Positions 34,962 to 42,396 of a stretch of 64,000 nucleotides of DNA are shown piece by piece (position 1 is the stretch's first letter; each line of letters starts with the position of its first letter). This DNA is from Bin87 sp034420475. Its GTDB lineage: Bacteria; Chloroflexota; Dehalococcoidia; Lucifugimonadales; UBA3495. The DNA is taken from assembly GCA_034420475.1 (NCBI GenBank), contig DAOULH010000090.1, positions 1 through 64,000 of the forward strand. The letters run 5' to 3'. Under the pieces are notes generated by a model that did not search any database, had not been told where the DNA came from, and was given only the letters and a program-made list of their open reading frames with translations. A program made the position numbers and the translations under genes.

Positions 34962-36212
34962 TCAGGCCGTTGCCAGGCCGAAGTCGTCAACCGCCATGTC
35001 CGTCAGGTATTCGCCGATGGCCAGCGACGAGGTGGCGCCCGGCGACGGCGCGTTCAGCACGTGCAGCGCCCGCTGTCCTCGCAGGATATGGAAGTCGTCG
35101 AGGATCGCGCCCGACGTGGAAACCGCCTGCGCGCGCACGCCGCTGCCGCCCGGTTCCAGGTGCTCGGCGCGTATCTCGGGGATCAGCTTCTTGAGGTCGT
35201 TGACGAAAACGGACTTGCTGTAGGACCGGTGCATTTCCTGCATACCCGTCTTCCAGTGTCGCGCCGTCATCTTCCAGAACCCGGGGAAGGTGAGCGCGCC
35301 GGCCGTCTCTCCAACGCTGATGTTGCTCTTGCGGTAGCCCTCCCGCGCCCACGCCAGCACCGCGTTGGGGCCGGCCTCCACGTAGCCGTGGATGTTCCGC
35401 GTGTAGTGCACGCCCAGGAAGGGGAACCTGGGGTCGGGCACCGGATAGATGAGCCCTTTAACGAGGTCTTCGCTGGCCGGCGTCAGCTTGTAGTACTCGC
35501 CGCGGAAGGGAATGATGCGCACGTCGGTCTCCTCGCCCATCATCCGCGCCAGTTTGTCGGCATAAAGCCCGCCGCAGTTGATGACGTGTCGCGCCTGGAC
35601 GGCGCCGCGTTCGGTCTCCAGGGCGGTGCCTCCCGAGGTTTGCCTGCTGCGTATCACCGCCGCGCCGGTGAAGATATCCCCGCCCGCCGACTGGAATTTG
35701 CCCGCATAGGCATTGGCGACCCGCACGTAATCGACGATGCCGGTGTGCGGCGCCCACAGCGCGCGGATGCCGATGGTGTGGGGCTCGATCTCCTGCAACC
35801 GCTCGGGGCCCACCATCTCGAGGTCGGGAACGCCGTTGGCGACACCGCGCTCGTACAGGTCGTCCAGGCGTCCCAACTCGCTCTCGTGGGTGGCGACGAT
35901 CACCTTGCCGCACGGGTCGTACTCAATCTCGTTCTCGTCGCAGAACCGGATCAGACGGTCCTTGCCGCCCACGCAGAACCGCGACTTCCACGAGCCGGGC
36001 CGGTAGTAGATGCCGGAGTGGATGACGCCGCTGTTGTGACCCGTCTGGTGCTGGGCCAACTGCTCCTCTTTTTCGATCACCGCCACCTTCAGGTCCGGCG
36101 AGCGTTCCAGCAGTTGCATGGCCGTGGACAACCCGATGATGCCGCCGCCCACGATGGCCACGTCGTACTGCCGCTCTTCCACCGAGTTGGAGGCGCTGGT
36201 ATTTGTCATCAT
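34962..36212 (-). CDS. lhgO: L-2-hydroxyglutarate oxidase
   Basis: A 416-residue FAD-dependent DAO-family enzyme that oxidises L-2-hydroxyglutarate to 2-oxoglutarate. FAD binding is shown by DVAIVGGGIIGLSTAMQLLE. Family stretches are HNSGVIHSGIYYRPGSWKSR, PHTGIVDYVRVANAYA and FRGEYYKLTP. The start at 36212 has GAGGA nearby upstream. Probably one transcript with the downstream MFS gene. Confidence 0.92.
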   Translation of the reverse strand: MMTNTSASNSVEERQYDVAIVGGGIIGLSTAMQLLERSPDLKVAVIEKEEQLAQHQTGHNSGVIHSGIYYRPGSWKSRFCVGGKDRLIRFCDENEIEYDPCGKVIVATHESELGRLDDLYERGVANGVPDLEMVGPERLQEIEPHTIGIRALWAPHTGIVDYVRVANAYAGKFQSAGGDIFTGAAVIRSRQTSGGTALETERGAVQARHVINCGGLYADKLARMMGEETDVRIIPFRGEYYKLTPASEDLVKGLIYPVPDPRFPFLGVHYTRNIHGYVEAGPNAVLAWAREGYRKSNISVGETAGALTFPGFWKMTARHWKTGMQEMHRSYSKSVFVNDLKKLIPEIRAEHLEPGGSGVRAQAVSTSGAILDDFHILRGQRALHVLNAPSPGATSSLAIGEYLTDMAVDDFGLATA

Positions 36213-36483
36213 ATCGTCCTCCCAAACTTGGGAAACTCATTTGCTGTTGAAATTGGGGTTAAAAACTGGATCGGGCGCCGTCTCACGCATAAATTCCTGA
36301 CCGTACTCCGACGCTGGAAACCCGGCGCTTCATCCCGCAGGCTGAACCGGCAAGATGAAAATGATATTGCCGTCCTGGTCCTGGCGGTGGTTGGCAAGAG
36401 CTATCACCATTTAGTTAGTTTGACGTGCTGCGGCGGTCAACTGCTGGATGTCGTAGCGTGTTTCGGTGGGCAATTGCAGGATT
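36213..36483. other. Intergenic region, no gene seen
   Basis: Lower GC than the surroundings and no convincing coding frame. It must hold the lhgO promoter; no well-spaced boxes were found. Confidence 0.5.
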
Positions 36484-36651
36484 TCATTTCGGGTTTGGCG
36501 AATGCTTGGTCAGGGGCGGCGATACGCTAACCAATGGGGCCATTAGCGAAAATCCCTGGAGCAGCGCTAACGCCACAACCATGCCAATCACCGACCAAAG
36601 CACACCTACTCCGACGATGGCGGCCACGATAGTGACGGTATTGGCATCCAT
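36484..36651 (-). CDS. Small single-pass membrane protein
   Basis: A 55-residue frame, MDANTVTIVAAIVGVGVLW at its start, with one hydrophobic helix (residues 6-33) and a polar Pro/Lys tail. A purine-rich GAGGGAAGG lies about nine bases before the ATG. It resembles the short one-helix proteins (MDxxT.. start) often found alone in intergenic regions of Chloroflexota, which usually have a longer coiled-coil tail; this one may be truncated. Role unknown. Confidence 0.5.
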   Translation of the reverse strand: MDANTVTIVAAIVGVGVLWSVIGMVVALALLQGFSLMAPLVSVSPPLTKHSPNPK

Positions 36652-36731
36652 AAGCAAAGCCTTCCCTCGGGGTTCCTCACCTGCCGGTCTGTTCCACCGC
36701 GCAGTATAGTACGGTAGCTTCCATCAAAAAA

Positions 36732-37535
36732 TCAGGCAGTCTCCGCGATTGCGCCGTTGCCGCTATACGACTCGGAGCGTTCCGCAACAAACTTGAGCGT
36801 CGCCAGAGCCGGCTGTGCTTCTTCCGCTCGTTCCGGCAAAGCCTCAACCACGATCAAGGCTACGGCGTCGGCGGCATCGGGATGCGCCAGCACGCTGGAG
36901 GCTGAACTCGGCTTGGGGATGGGCGCGCCATCGGCGGCCATATTCTCCAAATGACAAGCCAACGCCTGCCGCGCTGTTTTGCAGGCTTCTTCAAGAACGC
37001 TGCCGTCAGCCGTGCAATCGGGAAAGTCGGGAAATCTGACGTCAAAAATGCCGCCGGCGTCGCGGCGTACCAAAGCAGCGTAAATCCGGTTCGCGCCAGC
37101 GCCCGTTACCGGCCGCAGCCCGATACCATAGGCGAGAGCCTCGGATATAGGCTCCTCATAATCGGGCAAGTCATCCAGTTCAGCCTCAGTAAGCGGATGG
37201 CCATAGATTTCTTGGTACTCGTCAGATGCCAGGAACGCCTCAAGCTCGGCCCGCGCTTCCTCCTCGGTACGTTCCGGCAGCGCTTCCACTACGATTAGAG
37301 CGATGGCATCAAAAGCGTCTTCGTGGGCCAACGCTTGGTCAGCAGAGCCCGGCGGCGGGACAGCTTCGCCATCCGCGCTCAACCCTTCGAGGTGCAGAGC
37401 CAGTGCTTCCCTCGCCATCTCATGCGCTTCTTCCAGTGTGCTACCCACGGTAATGCAGCCTGGCAGGTCCGGGAAGCTGACCCCGTAATCACTGTCCAGG
37501 TCTTTGTGAACCAAAGCGATGTATGTGCGCTCCAT
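36732..37535 (-). CDS. hicB: HicB-family antitoxin with two HicB domains
   Basis: A 267-residue protein with two HicB units in tandem. The first has YIALVHKDLDSDYGVSFPDL and PGCITVGSTLEEAHEMAREA; the second has IYAALVRRDAGGIFDVRFPD and DCTADGSVLEEACKTARQA. Each is followed by a similar EALPER segment. Usual HicB antitoxins have one such unit plus a DNA-binding helix-turn-helix or ribbon-helix-helix, and no clear DNA-binding domain is seen here. The start at 37535 (just past the hicA stop) was chosen because the first unit begins there. It should bind and silence the upstream HicA. Confidence 0.85.
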   Translation of the reverse strand: MERTYIALVHKDLDSDYGVSFPDLPGCITVGSTLEEAHEMAREALALHLEGLSADGEAVPPPGSADQALAHEDAFDAIALIVVEALPERTEEEARAELEAFLASDEYQEIYGHPLTEAELDDLPDYEEPISEALAYGIGLRPVTGAGANRIYAALVRRDAGGIFDVRFPDFPDCTADGSVLEEACKTARQALACHLENMAADGAPIPKPSSASSVLAHPDAADAVALIVVEALPERAEEAQPALATLKFVAERSESYSGNGAIAETA

Positions 37536-37536
37536 A

Positions 37537-37737
37537 TCAGCCGTTCCTTTGCCGTAACCTGATACCTGACAACCGTTCAATGTTTCTCAGCGTCCCTATC
37601 GGGACGTCCTTGCGCGGATGGGGCACCGGTACAGTGGCCGGTTTGGAAGGGTGTTTCATTTGGTGGTGCGATCCTTTGATGCGGTCAACATACCAACCAT
37701 CATCCTCCAGCCGCCGTATCACCATCCTGCTGTCCAC
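37537..37737 (-). CDS. hicA: HicA-family mRNA interferase toxin
   Basis: A 66-residue double-stranded-RNA-binding-fold toxin. Typical features are RMVIRRLEDDGWYVDRIKGS, the catalytic His in GSHHQMKHP and a C-terminal VPIGTLRNIERLSGI helix. HicA cleaves mRNA when free. The start is probably GTG 37737 (ATG 37725 is an alternative); a longer open frame from 37782 is not family-like. It lies one base upstream of hicB, the normal toxin-first order. Confidence 0.85.
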   Translation of the reverse strand: MDSRMVIRRLEDDGWYVDRIKGSHHQMKHPSKPATVPVPHPRKDVPIGTLRNIERLSGIRLRQRNG

Positions 37738-37811
37738 GCCGGCATTATACACTCCGCGTTCCGCGCCTCCGCGTTGCGCCATCGGGCGGCCGTCGGTATC
37801 CTTGCCTTGCC

Positions 37812-39116
37812 ATGAATCGCACAGAACCAGAACCCATAAAACGGATTGCCGAGTTCGCTGCCGGCGTCGCTCAAGCGAACATCCCCTTGCCGCCGCCCGT
37901 GGCCGAGTTATGCCGCGAGATGATGCTGAACGCCGCCGGCGCTGCCCTGGCGGGGGCGGCGCATCCCGACGGTGTCGCCCTGGCCCGTGTCGTGCGGGAG
38001 ATGGGCGGCAACGGCCGCAGCACCATCATCGGCATGGGCATGCGCACGTCTCCCGTGTACGCCGCGCTGGTGAACGGCACCCTGGTGCGGCTGCTGGATT
38101 ACGACGACAACACCGTCGATACGGGAGCGCACGTCACCGCGGCCGTGTTTCCGCCCGTGATGGCGTTGGGCGAGATGCACGGGTACTCCGGGCCGGACGT
38201 GCTTTCGGCTTTCGCTGCGGGATGCGAGGTGACGGCACGCCTCAGCGCCGCCGGGTCGAAGGATAGCTCCGCCGGCGCGATGGGGGCGGCAGTGGCGTCG
38301 TCCATGCTGCTCGGATTGGACTCCGACGGCCTGGCCAGCGCGGTGGGGCTGGCGGTTGATGCAGCGAGCGGCGGCAGCGACTACGGTTCCGCCGGCGCGG
38401 CCGCCATGTCGCAAGGCAGAGCCGCCATGCAGGGAGTGATAGCCGCGCTGAGCGCCGAGGCGGGAATTGACGGGACGGGCTCCAGCCCGACGTTTGTAAC
38501 GGCGGCGCTTGCCGACCTGGGCGTCCACTGGCGGCTGGAGGACCCGGGGGTCACCATCCGTTTGTATCCCTGCCATGCGGCGAGCCACAGCGTGATTGAC
38601 GCTATCCTCGGCCTCGCCCAGTTGCACCGATTTGAGCCGTCCGATATCTCTTCCGTACACATCGGAGTGACCGCCGGAACCATCGAACAGTTGCCGCACG
38701 TCCTGCCCGCCGACGGTTGGCAGGCTCGCCGTTCAATCGGATTCATCGCCGCCGCGACCCTGTGTCACGGGGCGCCGCTGATCAATTTCTTCTCAGAGCC
38801 GGCAGTTCGGGACGAGGGTGTCCGGGCCATGATGGAGCGCGTATCCGTCGAGGCCACCCTGCCGGCATCTCCGCTGGCCCTCGATCCGGCCGAGGTGGCG
38901 ATTACCCTCAACGACGGCCGCACGCTGCGCCATCGCATCGACCACCCCCGGGGTTCGCCGGCCATGCCGCTGGACGCCGAGGAGCTGGACGCGAAATTCC
39001 TCTATTGCACGCGCTACATCCTGCCTGCCGACCACATTGACGAAGCGGTCAGCAGTTTCCGCGGCATCCTCGAAATCGACAACGTTACCGGAATGGCATC
39101 CGTGCTTGGCGGCTGA
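37812..39116 (+). CDS. MmgE/PrpD family protein
   Basis: A 434-residue protein of the MmgE/PrpD fold, which includes 2-methylcitrate dehydratase, cis-aconitate decarboxylase and related enzymes. Typical stretches are the LLDYDDNTVDTGAHVTAAVF segment and KFLYCTRYILPADHIDEAV at the C-terminus. It acts on carboxylic acids in the cytoplasm. No prpB or prpC gene is near, so propionate catabolism is not supported; a different hydroxyacid is likely. It is followed by a REP hairpin and a quinone oxidoreductase gene. Confidence 0.85.
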   Translation: MNRTEPEPIKRIAEFAAGVAQANIPLPPPVAELCREMMLNAAGAALAGAAHPDGVALARVVREMGGNGRSTIIGMGMRTSPVYAALVNGTLVRLLDYDDNTVDTGAHVTAAVFPPVMALGEMHGYSGPDVLSAFAAGCEVTARLSAAGSKDSSAGAMGAAVASSMLLGLDSDGLASAVGLAVDAASGGSDYGSAGAAAMSQGRAAMQGVIAALSAEAGIDGTGSSPTFVTAALADLGVHWRLEDPGVTIRLYPCHAASHSVIDAILGLAQLHRFEPSDISSVHIGVTAGTIEQLPHVLPADGWQARRSIGFIAAATLCHGAPLINFFSEPAVRDEGVRAMMERVSVEATLPASPLALDPAEVAITLNDGRTLRHRIDHPRGSPAMPLDAEELDAKFLYCTRYILPADHIDEAVSSFRGILEIDNVTGMASVLGG

Positions 39117-39125
39117 CTTTTTCCC

Positions 39126-39150
39126 GTCGTTCCCGCGAAAGCGGGAACCC
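39126..39150. repeat. REP-type short hairpin
   Basis: GTCGTTCCCGCG-AAA-CGCGGGAACCC type palindrome between two genes. Related hairpins occur at 44751-44775 and 60040-60064. Confidence 0.7.
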
Positions 39151-39169
39151 ACAACCCGGAGGTAATACC

Positions 39170-40138
39170 ATGAAAGGCATCCGCGCCTACGAAGTCGGCG
39201 GACCCGACGTGCTGAAATACGAGGATATGCCCGAACCCACCGCCGGGCCGGGCGAAGCGATAGTCGCCATCCGCAACATTGGCGTCAACTACACCGACGT
39301 GTCCAGCCGCAAGGGCACCAACCCGCCGGCGGCTTTTCCCTGGACACCCGGCCGTGAGGCCTCGGGCGAGGTTATCGCCGTGGGTGACGGCGTCACCGAG
39401 GTTGCCGTGGGCGACCGGGTCGCCTACGCCATGCACACCGGTTCCTACTCCGAGCAGCAGGCCGTACCCGCCTGGCTGCTGGTGCGCATCCCTGACGACA
39501 TGGACTTCGAGACCGGCGCGGCCACCCTGCTCCAGTGCATGACCGCGCACTTCCTGGTCAACGACATCGCGCCGCTGCGGGCCGGCCAGAGCGCGCTGGT
39601 CCACGCCGGCGCCGGCGGCATGGGTCTGCTGCTCATCCAGATGTTGAAGCGCATGGGCCTCCACGTGTACACGACGGTATCCACTGACGAGAAGGCGGCG
39701 ATGGCCCGCGGCGCCGGCGCCGACGACGTCATCCTGTACACCCGGCAGGACTTCGAGGAAGAAGTCCGCCGGATGACCGACGGCCAGGGCGTCAAGATCA
39801 TCTACGACGCCGTGGGCGCAACGACCTTCGAGAAGGGCCTGCGCGTCCTGGGTCGGCGCGGCTGCATGGCGCTGTACGGGCAGGCCGGCGGCCCCGTGGG
39901 AGCGGTGGACTCAGGGATGCTGCGCAACGGCTCGCTGTTCCTCACTCGCCCTACCCTGGGTGATTACACGGCCACGCGCGACGAACTGCTGCAACGCGCC
40001 GAGGAATGCCTGTCCTGGGTACAGTCGGGCGAGATCAAGCTGAACGTCAGCCTGAACCTGCCGCTGTCGGACGCCGCCGAAGCGCACCGCCGCCTGGAGG
40101 GCCGGGAGACCACGGGAAAGATACTGCTGACGCCGTGA
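39170..40138 (+). CDS. Zinc-free quinone oxidoreductase (NADPH:quinone reductase, MDR family)
   Basis: A 322-residue medium-chain dehydrogenase/reductase of the QOR type. Motifs are NIGVNYTDVSSRKG, PGREASGEVIAVGDGV and the nucleotide-binding VHAGAGGMGLLLIQMLKRMG. Zinc ligands of alcohol dehydrogenases are missing, as expected. It reduces quinones or enones with NADPH. RBS GGAGG eight bases upstream. Confidence 0.9.
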   Translation: MKGIRAYEVGGPDVLKYEDMPEPTAGPGEAIVAIRNIGVNYTDVSSRKGTNPPAAFPWTPGREASGEVIAVGDGVTEVAVGDRVAYAMHTGSYSEQQAVPAWLLVRIPDDMDFETGAATLLQCMTAHFLVNDIAPLRAGQSALVHAGAGGMGLLLIQMLKRMGLHVYTTVSTDEKAAMARGAGADDVILYTRQDFEEEVRRMTDGQGVKIIYDAVGATTFEKGLRVLGRRGCMALYGQAGGPVGAVDSGMLRNGSLFLTRPTLGDYTATRDELLQRAEECLSWVQSGEIKLNVSLNLPLSDAAEAHRRLEGRETTGKILLTP

Positions 40139-40189
40139 TATGCTCAATAATATCGACCCCAATCCCCGGCTGAACATTGGAGAGAGAAA

Positions 40190-40507
40190 ATGGCGGCGGA
40201 CTCCAAACCCCAACGGATTTACCACACCTACTCTACCGCAGAGTTCAAAGAGCAGTGCCTCGAAATCATCGCGGAACTTGCTGAGTGCGACGGAGAGGTG
40301 ATCATCTTCGATGGAGATGAGCCCGTAGTTCAAATTACCCGATACCAGGAAGTAGACGACCCTCTCCGAGGTTCGCTCAAGGGTCGTGTGCAGATTCACG
40401 GTGACATCGTATCCCCACTGCCACCGGAATGGTACGCCTTGCGCACCGACCAGGATGAGGAGTGGTATGGTCCATATACTGGCCAAGACGAGGAGCGCCC
40501 TGCTTGA
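40190..40507 (+). CDS. Phd/YefM-type antitoxin
   Basis: A 105-residue protein whose first 60 residues match the Phd/YefM fold (YSTAEFKEQCLEIIAELAE...EVIIFDGDEPVVQITRYQE). The C-terminal part (LPPEWYALRTDQDEEWYG) would wrap the toxin. Antitoxins of this type repress their own operon. The TGA stop overlaps the TTG start of the PIN gene, so the two are translationally coupled. RBS GGAGAG before the ATG. Confidence 0.8.
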   Translation: MAADSKPQRIYHTYSTAEFKEQCLEIIAELAECDGEVIIFDGDEPVVQITRYQEVDDPLRGSLKGRVQIHGDIVSPLPPEWYALRTDQDEEWYGPYTGQDEERPA

Positions 40508-40902
40508 TACTGCCGGACACTCACACCCTGATTTGGTATATGGAATCTAACTCCAGGTTGGGTAGGGAAGCAAGCGCCAGAATCGAAAGAGCCAAACGGC
40601 GAGGCGATGCCGCTTTCTCCGCCATCTCCGTCTGGGAAGTAGCCCTGCTGCTGTCCAAAAACCGCCTCACGTTAGACGTCACCGCCATCCAGTGGCGTCA
40701 AAGCCTCCTCGCCGCCGGAATCATTGAAATCCCGGTTGACGGCGCAATTGCGGCCCGCTCCGTGGCCTTGACCGATTTCCACGACGACCCCGCCGACCGC
40801 ATCATCATCGCCACCGCCCAGGAGGGACACCAACTGATAACGGATGACCGCCACATCCTGGACTGGACCGGCCCGCTCGATCGCTTTCCAGCCCACCGTT
40901 GA
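40504..40902 (+). CDS. PIN-domain (VapC-type) ribonuclease toxin
   Basis: A 132-residue PIN domain. The metal-binding acids are Asp in LPDTHTLIWYM, Glu in SVWEVALLLSKN, Asp in DFHDDPADRIIIATA and Asp in LITDDRHIL. The start is TTG, overlapping the antitoxin stop by three bases. A Phd antitoxin with a PIN toxin is a common type II pair. Confidence 0.85.
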   Translation: MILPDTHTLIWYMESNSRLGREASARIERAKRRGDAAFSAISVWEVALLLSKNRLTLDVTAIQWRQSLLAAGIIEIPVDGAIAARSVALTDFHDDPADRIIIATAQEGHQLITDDRHILDWTGPLDRFPAHR

Positions 40903-40913
40903 AGGAAAGCAAT

Positions 40914-41345
40914 ATGTCATCTGATCGTCGTATCTATCTGGTCTCCTGTGTTTCGCAGAAAACGCCGTACCCTGCGCCGGCCCGTGATTTGTACGTATCC
41001 TCGCTGTTTCAGAAGGCACGTGCTTACGTGCTGAAGTCCGGCTCACCCTGGTTTATCCTTTCGGCAGAGCACGGCTTGGTACACCCCGACGACGTTCTGG
41101 CTCCTTATGAAAAGACCTTGAACAATATGTGGGCTGCCGAGCGATGCGCTTGGGCGCAGCAGGTTCAGAGTCAGATGGAACAAACCCTGCCGGCTGCGGA
41201 TGAAGTTGTCATTCTTGCCGGCAAACTTTACCGAGAGCGCCTCGAACCTTGGCTGTGTAGCCGCTATGCCAGTGTCAGAGTGCCAATGCGGAATCTACGC
41301 ATTGGCGAGCAATTGCGTTGGTTATCTGAAAATGAGCCGTGTTGA
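40914..41345 (+). CDS. DUF6884-like protein
   Basis: A 143-residue protein starting IYLVSCVSQKTPYPAPARDLY, with PWFILSAEHGLVHPDDVLAPY and VVILAGKLYRERLEPWL. These stretches match the DUF6884/YaaA-like group, sometimes found in mobile or defence gene sets. The Cys and His positions (SCVSQK; SAEHGL) suggest a nucleoside- or base-binding pocket as in DpdA-type proteins, but that is inference. Start at ATG 40914 behind AAGGA; an alternative TTG lies at 40899, 4 bp inside the PIN gene end. The next gene overlaps it by 14 bp. Confidence 0.65.
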   Translation: MSSDRRIYLVSCVSQKTPYPAPARDLYVSSLFQKARAYVLKSGSPWFILSAEHGLVHPDDVLAPYEKTLNNMWAAERCAWAQQVQSQMEQTLPAADEVVILAGKLYRERLEPWLCSRYASVRVPMRNLRIGEQLRWLSENEPC

Positions 41346-42024
41346 AGACACCTTGACGTTTTACATTCTGCTACAAGAGTTGGAGCAGGGCATAGGCGGG
41401 AAGCGCACCTTGGCCGATTGCGACGGCAGAATGGACTGGCCGAAACGAGGCGTTTATTTCTTTTTCGAGCCAGGCGAATATCGTTCCGGCAGTGGTAACG
41501 GCCCCAGAGTGGTTCGCGTGGGCACCCACGCCATAACGGGAAAAGCGGACACCACGCTGTGGAGCCGCCTCCTTCAGCACCGCGGAACCTTGCGCCCGCC
41601 CGGCGGCAATCATCGCGGCTCAGTGTTTCGCAAACTGGTTGGTGAAGCGCTAATCCTCAGCGGCGAAATCAAGGGTGCCGACACTTGGGGACACGGAAAC
41701 ACCGCCCCGCGCGGCGTGCGGGAAGACGAGCGGCTTATCGAAATCGAGGTGAGTCGTCGTATTGGCGCCATGTCGTTCCTGTTTTTGCCTGTGCTCGATG
41801 CACCGGGGCCGGATAGCCAGCGGGCGTATGTCGAGCGCAATTCAATCGCGCTGCTGAGTGGGTATTCCAGTGCATCCATTGACCCTCCAGACCCGCAATG
41901 GTTGGGGCTTAATTCGAGCCGGGAGCGTGTTCACCGTTCCGGTTTGTGGAACAACAATCACGTTGATGAGGACTACTCGCCCGAATTTCTGGATGTGCTG
42001 GGCACGTTGGTAGCGGGCACCTGA
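41332..42024 (+). CDS. GIY-YIG-like nuclease
   Basis: A 230-residue protein whose first half fits a GIY-YIG domain: RGVYFFFEPGE, then RVVRVGTHA (in place of YVG), then LWSRLLQHRG with the conserved Arg and His, and FRKLVGEALI with the Glu. The second half (about residues 120-230) is not recognised. The ATG at 41332 lies within the end of the DUF6884-like gene, so the pair is translationally coupled. A DNA-cleaving role is inferred from the motif only. Confidence 0.7.
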   Translation: MSRVEDTLTFYILLQELEQGIGGKRTLADCDGRMDWPKRGVYFFFEPGEYRSGSGNGPRVVRVGTHAITGKADTTLWSRLLQHRGTLRPPGGNHRGSVFRKLVGEALILSGEIKGADTWGHGNTAPRGVREDERLIEIEVSRRIGAMSFLFLPVLDAPGPDSQRAYVERNSIALLSGYSSASIDPPDPQWLGLNSSRERVHRSGLWNNNHVDEDYSPEFLDVLGTLVAGT

Positions 42025-42139
42025 CGACTCTGCCGGCCGATGTAACGATCCTGATTGCGGAATCGTTGACGCTCCTAATCACCCGCCATACAATTGACCT
42101 CGCAAATCCGAATACCCAATTGCCGTGAAGGGGATTAGT

Positions 42140-42357
42140 AACCGCCCAGCGAGGCCCAGAGAGCCGGGTTAGCTGTGAGCCGGCGCCAGGCGCAGGCGGC
42201 GAATGGACCCCGGAGCCGCCCGCCGAAAGGCCGCAACCTGACCCGGTTGCGGGGCCGAGTAGGACGGGCCGCATGGGCCGCGTTATCCGCCCGCCGAACA
42301 CCGTATGCAGGGTGGCATCGCGGCCTACAGGCTCGTCCCGCAGGGGACGGGCTTTTT
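42140..42357 (+). promoter_or_regulatory. Tryptophan T-box riboswitch leader of trpE
   Basis: A T-box leader that senses uncharged tRNA-Trp. Stem I starts near the AGAGAG stretch, and the specifier GAATGGACC gives TGG at 42204-42206. The T-box motif AGGGTGGCATCGCGG is at 42309-42323. The terminator follows (42331-42339 with 42344-42352, loop GCAG, then TTTTT at 42353-42357). Uncharged tRNA would pair with the TGGCA bulge and favour the antiterminator, turning on trpE. Stem boundaries are approximate. Confidence 0.85.
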
Positions 42358-42396
42358 CTTTTGCCGCCGCCGCCCGACACATCTGGAAATCACGAC

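Noticed and set aside
34722..36530. A 602-codon plus-strand open frame
   Set aside because: It is antisense to the lhgO and MFS genes, whose motifs are clear, and arises from high GC content. The region near 36300-36480 has a weak PIN-like reading that was not convincing.
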